Shown: positions 38,140 to 50,236, counted from the first letter of the stretch. The stretch is DNA of 64,000 nucleotides from Terebella lapidaria (GCA_949152475.1 OX424555.1:97187515-97251514); one strand, 5' to 3'. Numbers and translations are program-made. The notes: a model not told the origin generated them from the sequence alone.

Positions 38140-38720
38140 CAAGCTGAACACACAGTGTCGGAATCTAATCCGTCAGTATAGTCCCTCCTGTCCTCGATCT
38201 TTCGTGCATGAAATATCCAGATTGTCCAGAAGCCCCACAGTCTGTCACATTCAGACCGTTATCTGCCCGGCCAGTTGTCTCTCACGGCGGCGTCCGCTGG
38301 ACGGTTGAGTTGTCGTGTGAAGATCACCTGTCAGCCTCGGTGCGACACTCCCAGCCCGGTCTATCGCTCCTCCCCGCAACACCGACTCAACTCGCGACAC
38401 GGCGCAGACAACCAGTCTAATAGGCGACCAACGGACGGAAGACACGCGCTCGCCGACATCATCACCTCGTGATGTTTACGTTATATCGGGACCACCGCAT
38501 CGGACCGTGCCCAGACTGTTTACATTATATGGGGACAACAGCCTCGGACTATTTACGACAATCAGGGACATCGATCTTTGGAAGTCAAGTTCGGCCCCGA
38601 CACTTTCTGATCTACCACGGACCGGGGGTGATTGCTGAATTAGCACATAGAGACACTGCCAATCACTCGAGCTCCGATCGGGGTAAAGAATGCGCAAGTG
38701 GCTTGGATGTGAGAGTCAGG
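38140..38720. promoter_or_regulatory. CpG-rich promoter-like region
   Basis: This is locally GC-rich with many CpG dinucleotides (CGGCGGCGTCCG, GGCGACCAACGGACGG, ACACGCGCTCGCCG), in contrast to the AT-rich surroundings. It lies just upstream of the minus-strand ATG at 38041, so a promoter/5'UTR is the simplest reading. Short open frames on both strands are by-products of composition. No TATA box was assigned. Confidence 0.45.
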
Positions 38721-39623
38721 GTTCAGCACTTGTCGGTGTCGCTGAACGTAATATTCATGGAACAAACATTTCGCGGACAAAACAGCGCGAATCAAAAGTC
38801 CACGCAGACGTATTGTGCAGAATGTTTGTCATGCAGACACGAAACAATCCATATCGATTCTCGTCAGTATTAAAACTGTGTATGGTTGTATGCGCAGCAA
38901 CATAACCTTCCACAATGCATCTGATTGACGACTCTGGTGAAAAACAAAAACAGCAAGTTACTTTATGTAGATAACAACAGCAGAATTTGCTCAGTGCTAT
39001 TTTAGCTTCAGTTTCTAAAGGAACATAACACATTCATACATGTACGTGTTTTTTCCCCGATAAATTATTCGTATTCTACAGAGCCATATCCATCATGTAC
39101 CATCCAATTTGGCTCGAATTTCAGCCATAATTCCATTACTATGCAGTTCTGGGGGCTGATGAATTGCAATCTTATATGTAACATCCACCTGCCGACCATA
39201 CATCATACCCTGGAACCACGCCCCCCCCCCCCCTCATCCACACAGCCCCCCCTTCTTATCACACGTCATCCTTTCCATGACATTACAGCGAACATGATGG
39301 ATACACGCGGCCCCTCTCCTAATGCGGCTAATTTTCACGTGGGCGACCCTTTTAATGGAAGTAAATTGCACTGTTTACCATCGTGGTCGTGGTGTGCTCG
39401 TCATTTTTCAACATCTCGCACAAATTATGTAGCGGAAATATAACCAACCGTTTTTGATGAAAATTCATGTTGTCAATATCTACAAACATGCAATGCAGTA
39501 TGTGAGTATGGCTGACTGTTCGCACTAATTATGCTGTACAACAAATGTTTTATTTGGAACATAAGGTGAAGTAGCAGTCGGGAATGGTTTATTATACCTT
39601 TTAACTGCAAGTAAGTAATTTAT

Positions 39624-39836
39624 TTATTTCCAAATTGCACACAAGATGAACATACTCAATGGATGGTATGAGAAAGGTATAATTTGTGGACACCACCAGA
39701 GTCCAATGTCTGTGACTTGATTGTTCAGGCGGTGAAACCCATCACAATGTGCATTGTTAACGGCATTGAAATATTGCACAAGGAGTAACATAAAATATGA
39801 AACGAATAGTAAAGAGAATATACATGTTGGACTCAC
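39624..39836 (-). CDS. Possible terminal exon (low confidence)
   Basis: A minus-strand frame ends with a stop next to AATAAATAAA, a possible poly(A) signal. The peptide contains FHRLNNQVTDIGLWW and IPFSYHPLS, which look more protein-like than surrounding frames. No convincing splice acceptor was found upstream, and the family is not recognised. It could be the downstream exon of the candidate at 41888-42074, but phase could not be verified. Confidence 0.25.
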   Translation of the reverse strand: MSPTCIFSLLFVSYFMLLLVQYFNAVNNAHCDGFHRLNNQVTDIGLWWCPQIIPFSYHPLSMFILCAIWK

Positions 39837-39983
39837 AGGTAAGTTACTTACTACTCATATCAAACATCGATATCGCGTACATGTAGAACGAACAGAAACA
39901 GAAATTCGGCCCACCCCCTCCCCGCCTCCACATACTCGCACATACAGAAGTTGATGAACCAGTTGCTCGAAGTGTGCCAGTAT

Positions 39984-41834
39984 CACGGTGTAAGTGCGAT
40001 CTTCACTCTTACGGAGTTTTTAAGCACTCTTTCAGTGATGACGCACTCTTGTGGTATATGAAGGCACTCTTGTGGTGGATAATCATGGCTGGAAACGTGA
40101 GTAGTGTTGAATTTCTAACTATTTTAATAGCTTGATACGGAATAATCATGTAAAAGGTATTGCATTGAGTGTCGGAATATATATATGACACTCGTAAGAC
40201 ACGTAGTTCGATATAAAGGCTTAATTGTTAACAAGAACGCGATTCCAGCTAGCGATCCCACACACCGCGAGCCAGAGGGGTGGTATCGTGGAGTGTTTTA
40301 GACATTATACGGCGATTGCTCATCAAATTATGTCCTGTATTATGATAGATGAAGTTGTTTTGATAATTTAAAAATATTTCTTCCACCATTTTCGATAGAA
40401 TTGGGAGGTATGCTAGTAATTTCTATAAACTACATAACATAGCACTCTTTCGGATTATTACAAAGAACTCTGAGAGAATATTGTAGTGAGAAAACACGTA
40501 TTGGTAAAATGCTCAATAAATGCACAATTTCCATATTTCATTCGCAGTAACCATTAGTATAAGCATATGGATTGCATATGATGTGTTTGCTTCATTTATA
40601 TAGTTAGATAAATCAAGAAATAAGCAGTTCGGCAATATCAGTTTGAAACAACGCACTCTTCTGGTTAATACAAAGAACTGTTTTGGAGGCCTTTGCTGGA
40701 GGCATCCCTGAGGTAACATACTGTGCGTTCACTCCATCTTGTGATGTACTCACTACAAATAAATTTATAGATGTTTATTTTTATCAATCAATTTATTTCA
40801 TCATCAAACACCACATTGATATGAAATTGAATATATTCACATAAAATTATATATGTTGAATACAGATAGGGGATACATGTAATACAGTTTGGTAGTTCAC
40901 AGAAGCCATAATGATTTCATAGCCTTATGAGTTTGCTATTCCCAAATAAAACATCAAAAATAAAGAAAAAAAAATTTCCTCGCCCTTGAACAGTGTCACA
41001 AGACACTGTTCAAGGGCGAGGAAGCGTATGCTGACAATTAAACCCTGCCTACTGAACCTTGCAACTGAACAGAACCCTGCAACTGAACTCTGCCTACATA
41101 TCATATTATTAGGCATGCTGGGATTTAAGGTTCATCCATCATTTCAAACATTCTTGTAGATGTTTCTGATGCTTACTGGCACTGCCTAAATCGATTATCT
41201 GCTTGAATCTATTTAATGACGAAGTATCTTTTCTGCGTAGAACATGGTTTTGGTGAAGAATATCTGAAACAAAGTGTGAAGGGATCACAATTTATCTATA
41301 TATTTCAGGGAGTGATCCGGAGGAGTTCTTTGTAAAGAATGTTCGCCACAAGAGTTCTTTACACCACAAGAGTGTGTTGTCAACGAATCAAAATTAATTA
41401 TGTCTTTCCCTTTTCCGTCAGGTTTAACAACAACAGGTGCATTCCATACATTTCCTTTGGCTCAAAGCACTTTGTAGTTGATAACAACGCTCTTCTGTGA
41501 AGAATAAACTTCATATTTTCTTCGATATACACTGAATAGTATACGCGTTTCAACAACAGCGATCCCAGGACCGTCACGGGAATGCAATAAATACAGCTTT
41601 CAATATCATATTCATAAACTAAAATCATACCAACTCCTACTGGGGTTAAATACAGACACTCAATGCACACATTTGATTACCTCTTTTTTACGGTCTTCTT
41701 GCCATTTTTGTTCAATTCACTCCTTGCTGTCGTTTCTGTGCCCCACATGTTTACATGTTCTCACCACAAGAGCGCGTTATCACCGAAAGAGTGTTAAAAA
41801 CCTCCGTAAGAGTGAAGATCGCACTTACACCGTG
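39984..41834. mobile_element. TIR transposon, CACGGTG ends, 5-bp TSD; Transib/RAG-like candidate
   Basis: Both ends begin CACGGTGTAAGTGCGATCTT and stay inverted for about 71 bp with a few differences. AGTAT flanks both sides (39979-39983, 41835-41839), a 5-bp target duplication. GCACTCTT/AAGAGTGC-type repeats recur inward on both sides (for example near 40024, 40042, 40062, 40441, 40652 and 41350-41375). The 1851-bp interior has no transposase frame but holds a perfect 22-bp hairpin. The heptamer CACGGTG differs by one base from the V(D)J heptamer CACAGTG and fits the CAC-starting Transib pattern. It lies just downstream of the candidate exon at 41888-42074. Confidence 0.85.
40976..41023. repeat. 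Perfect 22-bp inverted repeat, 4-bp loop
   Basis: Arms 40976-40997 and 41002-41023 are exact reverse complements around the loop ACAA; the arm contains CGCCCTTGAACAGTGTC. It is located mid-way in the CACGGTG element and could form a strong stem in DNA or RNA. It might be the core of a nested foldback element. Confidence 0.95.
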
Positions 41835-41887
41835 AGTATTAACAGCTTGAAGCAAAAAATATACACATTTACAAGTGGGAAACATAC

Positions 41888-42074
41888 CAATCTTGTGAAT
41901 CCAATCTTGTGATTGTCCGGGCTCCGGGCCCGGATATACTAAAAACGCACTAATTTCAGCTGGTTCCGTTTTGCGAGGCCTCCCGCAGTGACGGGCAGGG
42001 AGTGATTCCACGGTGGGCATACGTTGCGCGCTATTGTGCGGGATTCGCCCGTTTACTATATGCTGTGAACTCAT
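41888..42074 (-). CDS. Candidate first coding exon, product unknown
   Basis: ATG at 42074, 62 codons plus one base, ending AAGATTG|GTATGT (donor at 41887-41882). Composition is CpG-rich and codon-like compared with its surroundings. The peptide contains RHCGRPRKTEPAE and VYPGPEPGQSQDW; no family is recognised. A transposon begins 54 bp downstream of the exon end. A TE-derived frame is an alternative explanation. Confidence 0.4.
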
Positions 42075-42114
42075 GTCAGATGTCAGGGATATTTGTGTGG
42101 TACAGCGGGGGTCG

Positions 42115-43230
42115 CAAATATTGTCACTCTGTTTGCCCAGGCAGTGATTTTTTGCACGCGCTGATAAAACGCTGATGTAATAGAATCATATTAGAATCGC
42201 ATTTAGGATAGGATATAGGCATATGCGCATAAAAAAACCTGGAGTGAAGACTCGAGCACTGGGGAATAATAGGCGAGATATTAATTTAATTCGTAAATAA
42301 AAAAAACAGCAAAACATTTCCTCCGGACATATTCGTAACACTTTCCATTCCTACTATTCTGTAGCTTGTATAATACAGGAATAAAGAAATTATAAAATTC
42401 CCCTTTTTACCCTCCCCCCTAATTTGAAACGAAGTATTCAACTACGGAACTACCATCCTGATGATGCCCCCCCCCTCCCCCCCCCCCCCGGACGCGACTT
42501 CTAGCCCTACGTATCCCAGACCACGTCTGTACCTTAAGGTTGGGTTGCATGCAGAAAAATCTCGAAAAATCTCTATTCACTTACGGTATAATGTACACAT
42601 ATAATGTACACATAAAGGAGCAGTGTACGTTACGGAGATAAGGAGCTATGTTTTGCTGACGTAATAAACAATTATATTTTTGATAATCAATTTGTACGAC
42701 TCCAGTCACATCATTTATGAGAGCACGTCTCCGTTCATCGTCCATGGACATTATTTGAATTCTTTTAACGAAATATCGGGAAGTTGGTTTTGCTACCTTT
42801 GTGTTTATTAGTGAATTGGAAAGTGGCTCTTTGCAGTCTCTGGTTCATCCTTAATGCTAATTAAAATATACCGTAACATAATGCGACAAAGGTTCTACAA
42901 CAGACTCGCTACAGTCTCATTTCGCTTATGAAATGAGATATGAGCGTGATGTATGGTGCCATTGTTGTCAGGATTTAGAGGATATTGCCTGGTGTAAATC
43001 GTTCCACCGGTCATTACATGGGACATATGTAAACAGCTGGGAGCGATTGGAGAAGTATTATAGGATCATAGTTCTCTGATTGAGTAAATGAGCGAACATC
43101 TGCCGTTTGCACTGGATGACTTAGCCAGGTCTATATCTGGTCTAATTGCACTTGAATAAACGTGTGTAAAACTGAATATAATTAATAGGGACGGTTTGTT
43201 TCGAGTAAGTAAGTAATTATTTCCAAATAT
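42115..43230. other. No recognisable gene; C-run and short repeats
   Basis: A long C-rich run at 42466-42490 and a tandem ATAATGTACACAT duplication at 42590-42615 are present. Segment 42935-43030 (GATATTGCCTGGTGTAAATC, CCGGTCATTACATGG) is repeated at 48125-48205. Confidence 0.5.
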
Positions 43231-43235
43231 ATTAA

Positions 43236-43763
43236 ACATGGTGTTTGTTTCGGATTTCTAAATTGTTTTCGTAGGTTGTTGTATAGTTGTATGCTATCTC
43301 CACCAGGTAGGTGGAGGAAGGAACAAATACATTTTAAACACTGTCTGCCCTTTTTGAAGCCAGTGTGTCTTTGGATAAGCTAATTGGTCGGGCTTTGTTT
43401 CTATTGTAAAATGTCGTATTTGACGTTTGTTATTGTCATCATCAAAATCTAGTTGTGTCAGTGGTAATAGATTGATACTTACATTCATACCACTGAGCTG
43501 GTGTCACTTCTGGTGGACGTTAAATCTGTCACCGAGGGTAATATAAACTCAATAGTATTTTGGCTTGTGATTAGGTACTTATGTTCTTGTCATGTATCTA
43601 TTCCATGGCGTTTGTTTCGAATTCCTAATGTATTTTCATAGGTTGTTGTATGCTAATTCCACCAGGTGTACAATAGAAACAACTACATTTGACACACTGT
43701 CTGGCCCTGATGACGCCAGTTTGTCTTCGGATAAGCTAATTGGTCGGGCTTTGTTTCTATTGT
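43236..43763 (-). repeat. Family A, two tandem units in reverse orientation
   Basis: The first unit runs from about 43236 to 43495 (ending TTGATACTTACATTCATACC) and joins head-to-tail to a second unit starting TGGTGGACGTTAAATCTGTC. The second is cut at 43763 by an insertion and resumes at 44339. Confidence 0.85.
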
Positions 43764-44338
43764 CATGGGCGTAGATGGGGTGGGGGTGTCTCTCCCCCTT
43801 CATTCTTAAACTGTACCCTTGTCATTGAGCATGATTGACCGTTCCCAATTTCCAATTTTGGCCCAGGGATTTGACTTAAATTGGTGCTATTTCCCGTGTG
43901 TCTACCAATGATTAAAAAGGTAGGCATTAACTATAATATCAGAAATAAATGTTTCTGCTACTACGAGGGGTGATCGGAAAGTTCCAGGACTCGGGTCATA
44001 ATTTTGCCGTAAATAAAGATAATGGTTTGAAATGTGGCATACTCAGAGATATATCTCTTGTGATTGTTGCAATTATTATGTTTCGTTTCATCCCTGATAG
44101 GTGACAAAAATATCGTAACTATGACAACATGTGTTTTGGGGGGTTGGAGCAGCAAGAAAATCATCAACATTCTCCAAGAGAACACATATTTCTTACAACA
44201 ATAAGAGTCTCATATTTTCATAGAAAAGATTCTGAACGTCTACAATTTCTCGAATTTCTCGCTTACGGCGCCCCCTTGCCCCCACACCGAATTGGGGCTT
44301 CGCCTTGCTGTTTCTCGAACCCCCCTTTCCGAACCATG
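43764..44338. mobile_element. Insertion inside family A with 5-bp target duplication
   Basis: ATTGT occurs directly before (43759-43763) and after (44339-44343) this 575-bp segment, and family A sequence reads continuously across when it is removed. The ends read CATGGGCGTAGATGGGG and CCGAACCATG, giving a short CATGG/CCATG inverted end. The interior near 43960 contains TACGAGGGGTGATCGGAAAG, which resembles a mariner-type terminus, so the insertion may itself be composite. Confidence 0.7.
43957..43985 (+). mobile_element. Mariner-like terminal sequence (single end)
   Basis: CTACGAGGGGTGATCGGAAAG followed by TTCC resembles known mariner-family termini, which lie next to TA. I did not find a matching inverted end nearby, so this is probably a fragment. 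Confidence 0.35.
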
Positions 44339-44615
44339 ATTGTAAAATGTTGTATTGTACGTTTGCTCTTGTCATCATCAAAATCAAGTTGTATTGGTGG
44401 TAAACGGTTGATACTTAAATTCAAACTAATTCCATCAAGCATGCAGTAGAATCACCAATATTCCACACACTGTCTGCCTCTGATGACGCCAGTGTAACTT
44501 CTGCTGTAAATATTTGGTAGGGGTTTGTTTATATTTCGGAAATGATGTAGTTTTGGTTTGTTATTGGCATCATCAAAATCGGGATGTGTTGGTGGTATTT
44601 AATAGGTTGATACAT
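44339..44615 (-). repeat. Family A, remainder and adjoining partial unit
   Basis: 44339-44425 completes the unit interrupted at 43763 (GTAAAATGTTGTATTGTACG to TTGATACTTAAATTC). 44425-44615 is a further, more diverged partial unit (CACTGTCTGCCTCTGATGAC, ATCATCAAAATCGGG). Confidence 0.75.
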
Positions 44616-44619
44616 CCTT

Positions 44620-46500
44620 TATATTCCGTTATGTACGGTTATGATAGCAAGTATGAACAGTGGATACAACGCAATGACATGAATTGGTTCAGGTAAATAT
44701 ACAAAGGGCTGAACGTATTGATTGTTTATTTCGTATTTGTGCCAAGTAATGCCTAAGTCACATATGTACCGATGCGTGCGCCGATGAGGATGCGATGCCC
44801 CAAAAGGCTGAAATTTGGCCATTTCGACCGGTCACCCACCGAACGCGGGAAAATCAACCGTGACATACGTTATCACACAGTTGAGACTGTTTTATTTTAT
44901 TTGGCTCGCTAGTAACGTCAATATACAAGACTTCACTCGCTTCAGCAGGAGAAATGCATAAATAAGGATTAAGATACAATTTCAACTGATGAACAGACAT
45001 ACATTTGCTTGGAAGAGCGATGGATGAAAAACCATACCAATATTCTCCATACCAAAAGGAATGGAACAAGTTTAGCGGCACGATAAGATAATTGAATACC
45101 AACTCTTGACAGGAAGCAGGTTGTCTTCTGTTGGAAGACATCACAAAAGGGTGATTCACGAACGGAAAACCTATCTCCTGCTGGTCGTGGCAGTAGGGAT
45201 TGCGTGGAAGTTTGCTGTTGACAGGTCTCCGCGAGGGTCTACTTAAATATTTAACGTTTTTTTTCCAGTAGTCATCTGGTAATGTATTAGGTTACTCGAG
45301 AAAGTACTTATACTGCTCGAGCCTGGGATAAATGGACGAATACAAGACAGTGAACTGATTTATTTAGCTCTTAAATGTGACAACATTACACCAGCCCTTG
45401 AGTTCTGATATCACGATGCTTCCCGTGCCACTAAATATCTAATTCACGTTCACGTGGCGGTTCAACATTCCCACATGAAATATCGATTGTCGATTAATAT
45501 TTTGGTGTGTTCCCCTGAATATTTGTAAAAATGCCAGTTATTTATTTATTTTTTTTTACAAATGTTCACAAATAAAAGGATGTTGTTGGCACAATGAAAG
45601 TAGTTCCTCGATCTGCATTTTACATTGAAATGGGATATGATATAGTGGATACCCGTATTGTTGTGAACCATACTCGGAAACTATTCATTGGCACCAATTT
45701 AACAGACCGTTTCAGTGAGTCACTTCGAAATGTTATTCATCTGCAGTTCAAAGATACTATACAGGTGCAAAATAATAGAAACTGGGATATTCAAATATAC
45801 ATAAATCACTCGTCTGTAAGTATCGTTATAGGACTACTGTTGTGGTGCATGGTTGTTGTGGTTATAGGACAAAATTGTGGTGCATAATTGAGATGTCACA
45901 TTTATCTTTTGTGATTCGAATTCATATCATGTTCAATCATACAGGTAGCCGCGGTGTCGGAGCCATGCCAGTCCTCTTGTTTACATATCATGTCATGTTT
46001 TAATGTCAGTGAGGCCATGAACATGGTGCACGGTTTACAAATACAAACAGCATACACAGGTATGTCATGAGCAAATAATTCAAAATAAATTATCAGTATC
46101 ACACATGCATCATGTGACGAGACAAGGTGATAGATGATGGATACCAGATAGACATTTTTAACATAAACACCACGCATGTAGTCTCCAGATGTATACGTAC
46201 TGTAGTTATATAATAATGTCTATAAATATATGTGAAAAATCATTGCGCATATCACATCATCAATATTTGAAATCATATTCAAATGGCTTTCACTTTCATA
46301 CATTGACTTTGATTGTAATGCTATCTCCAATTTTAACGAGTGTTCTGTATTAATGAATGAGCCTGGATGTGTCACATTAATGTTATTTTTATAGCTGAGT
46401 ATTATCAGCTACACCATCGGTCTTTTGACTGCATACGTCGAGCATTCGGATTTATTGCAGCACGGCATGCACAATAGCAATCTTCAAGGCGATTGATGTA
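44620..46500. other. No recognisable feature
   Basis: Open frames at 44854-45159 and 45594-45887 have no exon borders or motifs that I recognise. The second ends in a hydrophobic Val/Ile-rich stretch but lacks homology evidence. Confidence 0.3.
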
Positions 46501-46520
46501 CAATCGTGTTGTCTTGTTCT

Positions 46521-46815
46521 TATGTAAGTATCAATCTGTTACCACCTAAACAGTCGACTTTGATGATGCTAATAACAAACGTAAAATACAATATTTTGCA
46601 ATAGAAACAAAAAACCCGTCCAAATAGTTTATCCAAAGACACACTGGCGTCATTAGGGGCAGACGGTGTGTTAAATGTAGTTGTTTCTACTGTACACCTG
46701 ATGGAATTAGTATACAAATGCCCAACAACCTATGAAAAAAAAATTAGAAATCCGAAACAAACCCCATGAAACAGATTTATGACAAGTACATAAGTACCTA
46801 ATCACAAGCCCATTC
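46521..46815 (+). repeat. Family A copy
   Basis: From TATGTAAGTATCAATCTGTT to CATAAGTACCTAATCACAAG, including CACTGGCGTCATTAGGGGCA. Confidence 0.85.
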
Positions 46816-47094
46816 TTATGTACGAAACATATTCATTCAATTGAGCATATCACAAGAACATATCCGACCATATCTGACAATTGGTTATCTGACCATGCAT
46901 CAAACCATGATGGCCACACGGGGGCGCTCTCGACTAATGTGACTAATTTACATGAGGGTTGTGTTTTGTTTGAAGTGCGTAGCATCGTGAATCATTTGCC
47001 ATTTCTCAAGACATCCCCTTGCATTTAGGTATAGATATTAACAAAGTCATGTGGTACTGGTCGTATTAGCTTGATATATACACACAACCTTACC

Positions 47095-47712
47095 AATGTA
47101 ACCATCAACCTATTTCCACCGATACAACTGGATTTAAAATGATGATAATAGCAAACGTAAAATACAACATTTTGGAATAGAAACAAAGCCCGACCAAATA
47201 GTTTATCTAAAAACACACTGGTGTCATCAGGGGCAGACAGTGTGTGAAATGTACACCTGATGGAATTAGGATATAACTGCCCAACAACCTATGAAAATAG
47301 TTTAGAAATCTGAAGAAAACCCCATGGAATAGATGTATGACAAGTACCTAAGTATCTAATCACAAGCCAAATGGCTACTGAGTTTATGGTATCCTCGGGG
47401 ACAGATTTAACGTCCACCAGCAGTGACACTTTTTTTACACCTGCTCAATGGTGTGAATGTAAGTATCGACCTATTATCACCGATACAACTAGAATTCAAT
47501 GATGATAATAGCAAACGTAAAGTACATTTTTTTGGAATAGAAACGAAGCCCACCAAATAGTTTATCCAAATACACACTGGCGTCATCAGGGGCAGACCAT
47601 GAAATGTAGTTGTTTCTAATATATGTGCACCTGGTGGAATTAGTATACAACTGCCCAACAACCCGACAAGTACATTAATACCTAATCACAAGCCAAATGG
47701 CTACTGAGTTAT
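47095..47712 (+). repeat. Family A, two tandem units
   Basis: Unit one runs from about 47095 to 47450 and unit two from about 47455 (AATGTAAGTATCGACCTATT) to 47712. The junction repeats the CGTCCACCAGCAGTGACAC block, with a T-run insertion at 47431-47437. Confidence 0.85.
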
Positions 47713-47714
47713 GG

Positions 47715-48645
47715 TTTAGCACCTAAAAAAGGCCAACGTTCATTTTCATGTAAACATGATGTTTACATCATTTACCATAATTGTATGATACGAAGTTTTC
47801 AAGAAAATATTTTCCCCACTTTGATAATTTAATATGGGTGGTACTAGTCGATGTCGAGGAAAATTTGAATATCACAAACAGGTGCCCTCACGTCCAGTCA
47901 GTCATTTCATTGTATGACTCAAATGTCAACTAACTGATTGCTGTTCGGTCTGATAAGTGCATTGTATATTCAAATTAATTTCCCTTTGGAATAAGACTCT
48001 GTTGTTATCTAGTACCACTTTTGTGTTACTTTAATCAAAACATATGGTGACATTTTGAACAAAGGTTGCACAGCAATATTACTGAAGCCCCTGGGGAAAT
48101 TCCCTCATGTAGTCGGTTATTAGCGTGATATATGGCGCCATTGTTGTCGGGATTTACAGGATATTGCCTTATGTAAATCGTTCTCCCGGTCATTACATGG
48201 GGCATATCAAACTGCCTTGGCATCAGATTCTTCACCCAATAACACGTGCCAGCATTTTCTAATTGTTGACTCTAGTGTCGATTTGGTGATTTGTGTGAGT
48301 TTCATAGTTTTGAGTGTTATCGATATGTGTATCTGTCCAGGAATACACGATTGTGAGTGCACGTATTTGAACCGAGGAGCATTTATTGATTGGTAACTTA
48401 AGTGTCGGCCGAAAAGCGTGCTTTATGATGTTATGTATTTTATTGTATTGCATTCACTGTTTATATTGTTTTGAAAACCCTATTTGTTCTCCCTTGTTCG
48501 ATTGCATCGATCGTCTGGATGTAGAAAATAAAATAATATAGACATTTTATAGACACTGTACACTACTTGGCATAGTTCAAATACTAGGGTAGCTCAAAAT
48601 CGCGATTCAGTCACGTCAAAATTCACACGTGCAGATTGTAGCAGC
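47715..48645. other. No recognisable gene
   Basis: Only the short similarity 48125-48205 to 42935-43030 stands out. The remainder is AT-rich. Confidence 0.35.
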
Positions 48646-48650
48646 GGAAG

Positions 48651-50093
48651 CAGGGGCGGATCCAGGAATTTGAAAAGAGGGGGTCCAACATTATACGGCA
48701 TGGGGTCTGGGGCCCGCTCAAGGGCCCCAGAAGCGAGAGCCTTTGTTCTGTCCTGTGGTAGTTTCCTGGTATCTCCTGGGTGTGAATCCCACTTCTTGGT
48801 ATATTTGTAAAAAAAAGTTGTGAGTGAAGCGAGCCTGTCTCAGTATGGGTCTGGGGCCCGCTCAAGAGACCCTGAAGCCAGAGTCTTATTTATGAATTGA
48901 GGTAAATTGATGTCATCTCATGGGTATAAATTTCATTTGAATACCCATTGATCGCCATACTTTCATAATAAATGCAAAAACTAGAAACGAAGCGAACCTG
49001 TCTCAGCTTAGAGGGGAGGGGGAGGGGGCGGGGAAGGGCCTGCTGAAGGGCCCAGAAATCAGAGCCTTTTTATGTTCTAAATTAGATTTAGTTTTGTGGC
49101 CTGTCCTGGGAATAAATTGCACTTAAAAATTCATCGATGACCATGTTCTGGAAACTTTGGTAGAAAGTAGAAGGGAAGCTACCCATTTTGGCAGGGGGTC
49201 TAGGGCCCGCTTAAGGGCCCCAGAAGTCATAACCCTTTTTATGTTCTGAACTAATTTTGTGGCCTCCTCCTGGGAATAAATAGCACTTAAATATTCATCG
49301 ATGACCATGTTCAGGAAACTTTGGTAGAAAGTAGAAGGGAAGCTACTTATTTTAGCCGGGGGTCTGGGGCCCTTAAGCAGGCCCCAGAAGTTATAGCCAT
49401 TTTAATGTTCTGAACTTATTTTGTGGCCTTCTCCTGGGAATAAATTGCACTTAAAAATTCATCGATGACCATGTTCTGGAAAGTTTGTGAAAAATGTACA
49501 TGTAGAAGAGAAGCTACACATTTGGGCCGGGGGTCCTATGGCCCGCCCAAAGGCCCCAGAAGTCATAGCCTTCCTTATGTTCTGAACTAATTTTGTGGCC
49601 TTTCCTGGGAACGGTTGCACTTAAGAAGTCATTGATGACCATGTTCTGGAAAGTTTGTGAAAAGGTGGAAGAGAAGCTGGACATTCGGGCCGGGGGTCTG
49701 GACCCCACTGAAATGCCCCAGAAATCATAGCTTGTTTATGTTCTGAATTAATTTAGTGACTCTCCTGGTTGCACTCAAAATTTCATTGATGACTATATCC
49801 TGAAAAGTTTGTAAAAAAAAATGTAGGAGGGAATCTGCACATTTCGGTGGGGGTCCGGGGCCCGCTGAAGGACCCCAGAAGCCAGACCCCTTTTTATGTC
49901 CCGTGGTAGCTTCCCGGTCTCTCTTGAGTATACATTTCGAACAAACTCACCATGATCAACTTGTTCTTATACATGGTATTTTGACATCATTATTTTTTGG
50001 ACAGGAAGTCTGAACCCGCCTAATATTTACATGTATCTTTTTTCGAAAAGGGGGGGTCCTGACCCCATAACCCCCCCTCTAAATCCGCTACTG
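48651..50093. mobile_element. CAGGGGCGG-ended transposon with internal satellite, second copy
   Basis: The left end reads CAGGGGCGGATCCAGG and the right end AAATCCGCTACTG. GGAAG lies immediately outside both ends (48646-48650 and 50094-50098), a 5-bp target duplication. The interior is about eight units of roughly 165-180 bp, each with GGGGTCTGGGGCCCGCT..GGGCCCCAGAAG and ATTCATCGATGACCATGTTC. The satellite runs in the opposite orientation to that in 11526-12792. No transposase frame. Confidence 0.8.
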
Positions 50094-50152
50094 GGAAGTT
50101 ACAAATATAGTTAGCAGTGTAGTTATTTATTTATGAATGTGACAACCGAAAA

Positions 50153-50236
50153 TTCGTTGTCCAGACCGGGGATCGAACCCACGATCTCTGCGTTTTGAGA
50201 CCGACGCTCTACCAAGTGAGCTAAAGGGATATCCCA
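50153..50236 (-). promoter_or_regulatory. tRNA-like Pol III promoter in LTR 1
   Basis: On the minus strand, TAGCTCACTTGGTAGAG matches the A box and GGGTTCGATCC matches the B box at tRNA spacing. The acceptor arms do not pair, so it is not a functional tRNA gene. Confidence 0.75.

Noticed and set aside
50153..50236. Functional tRNA gene on the minus strand
   Set aside because: A and B boxes are good but the acceptor and T-stem pairings fail, and the segment is duplicated as part of an LTR-like repeat.
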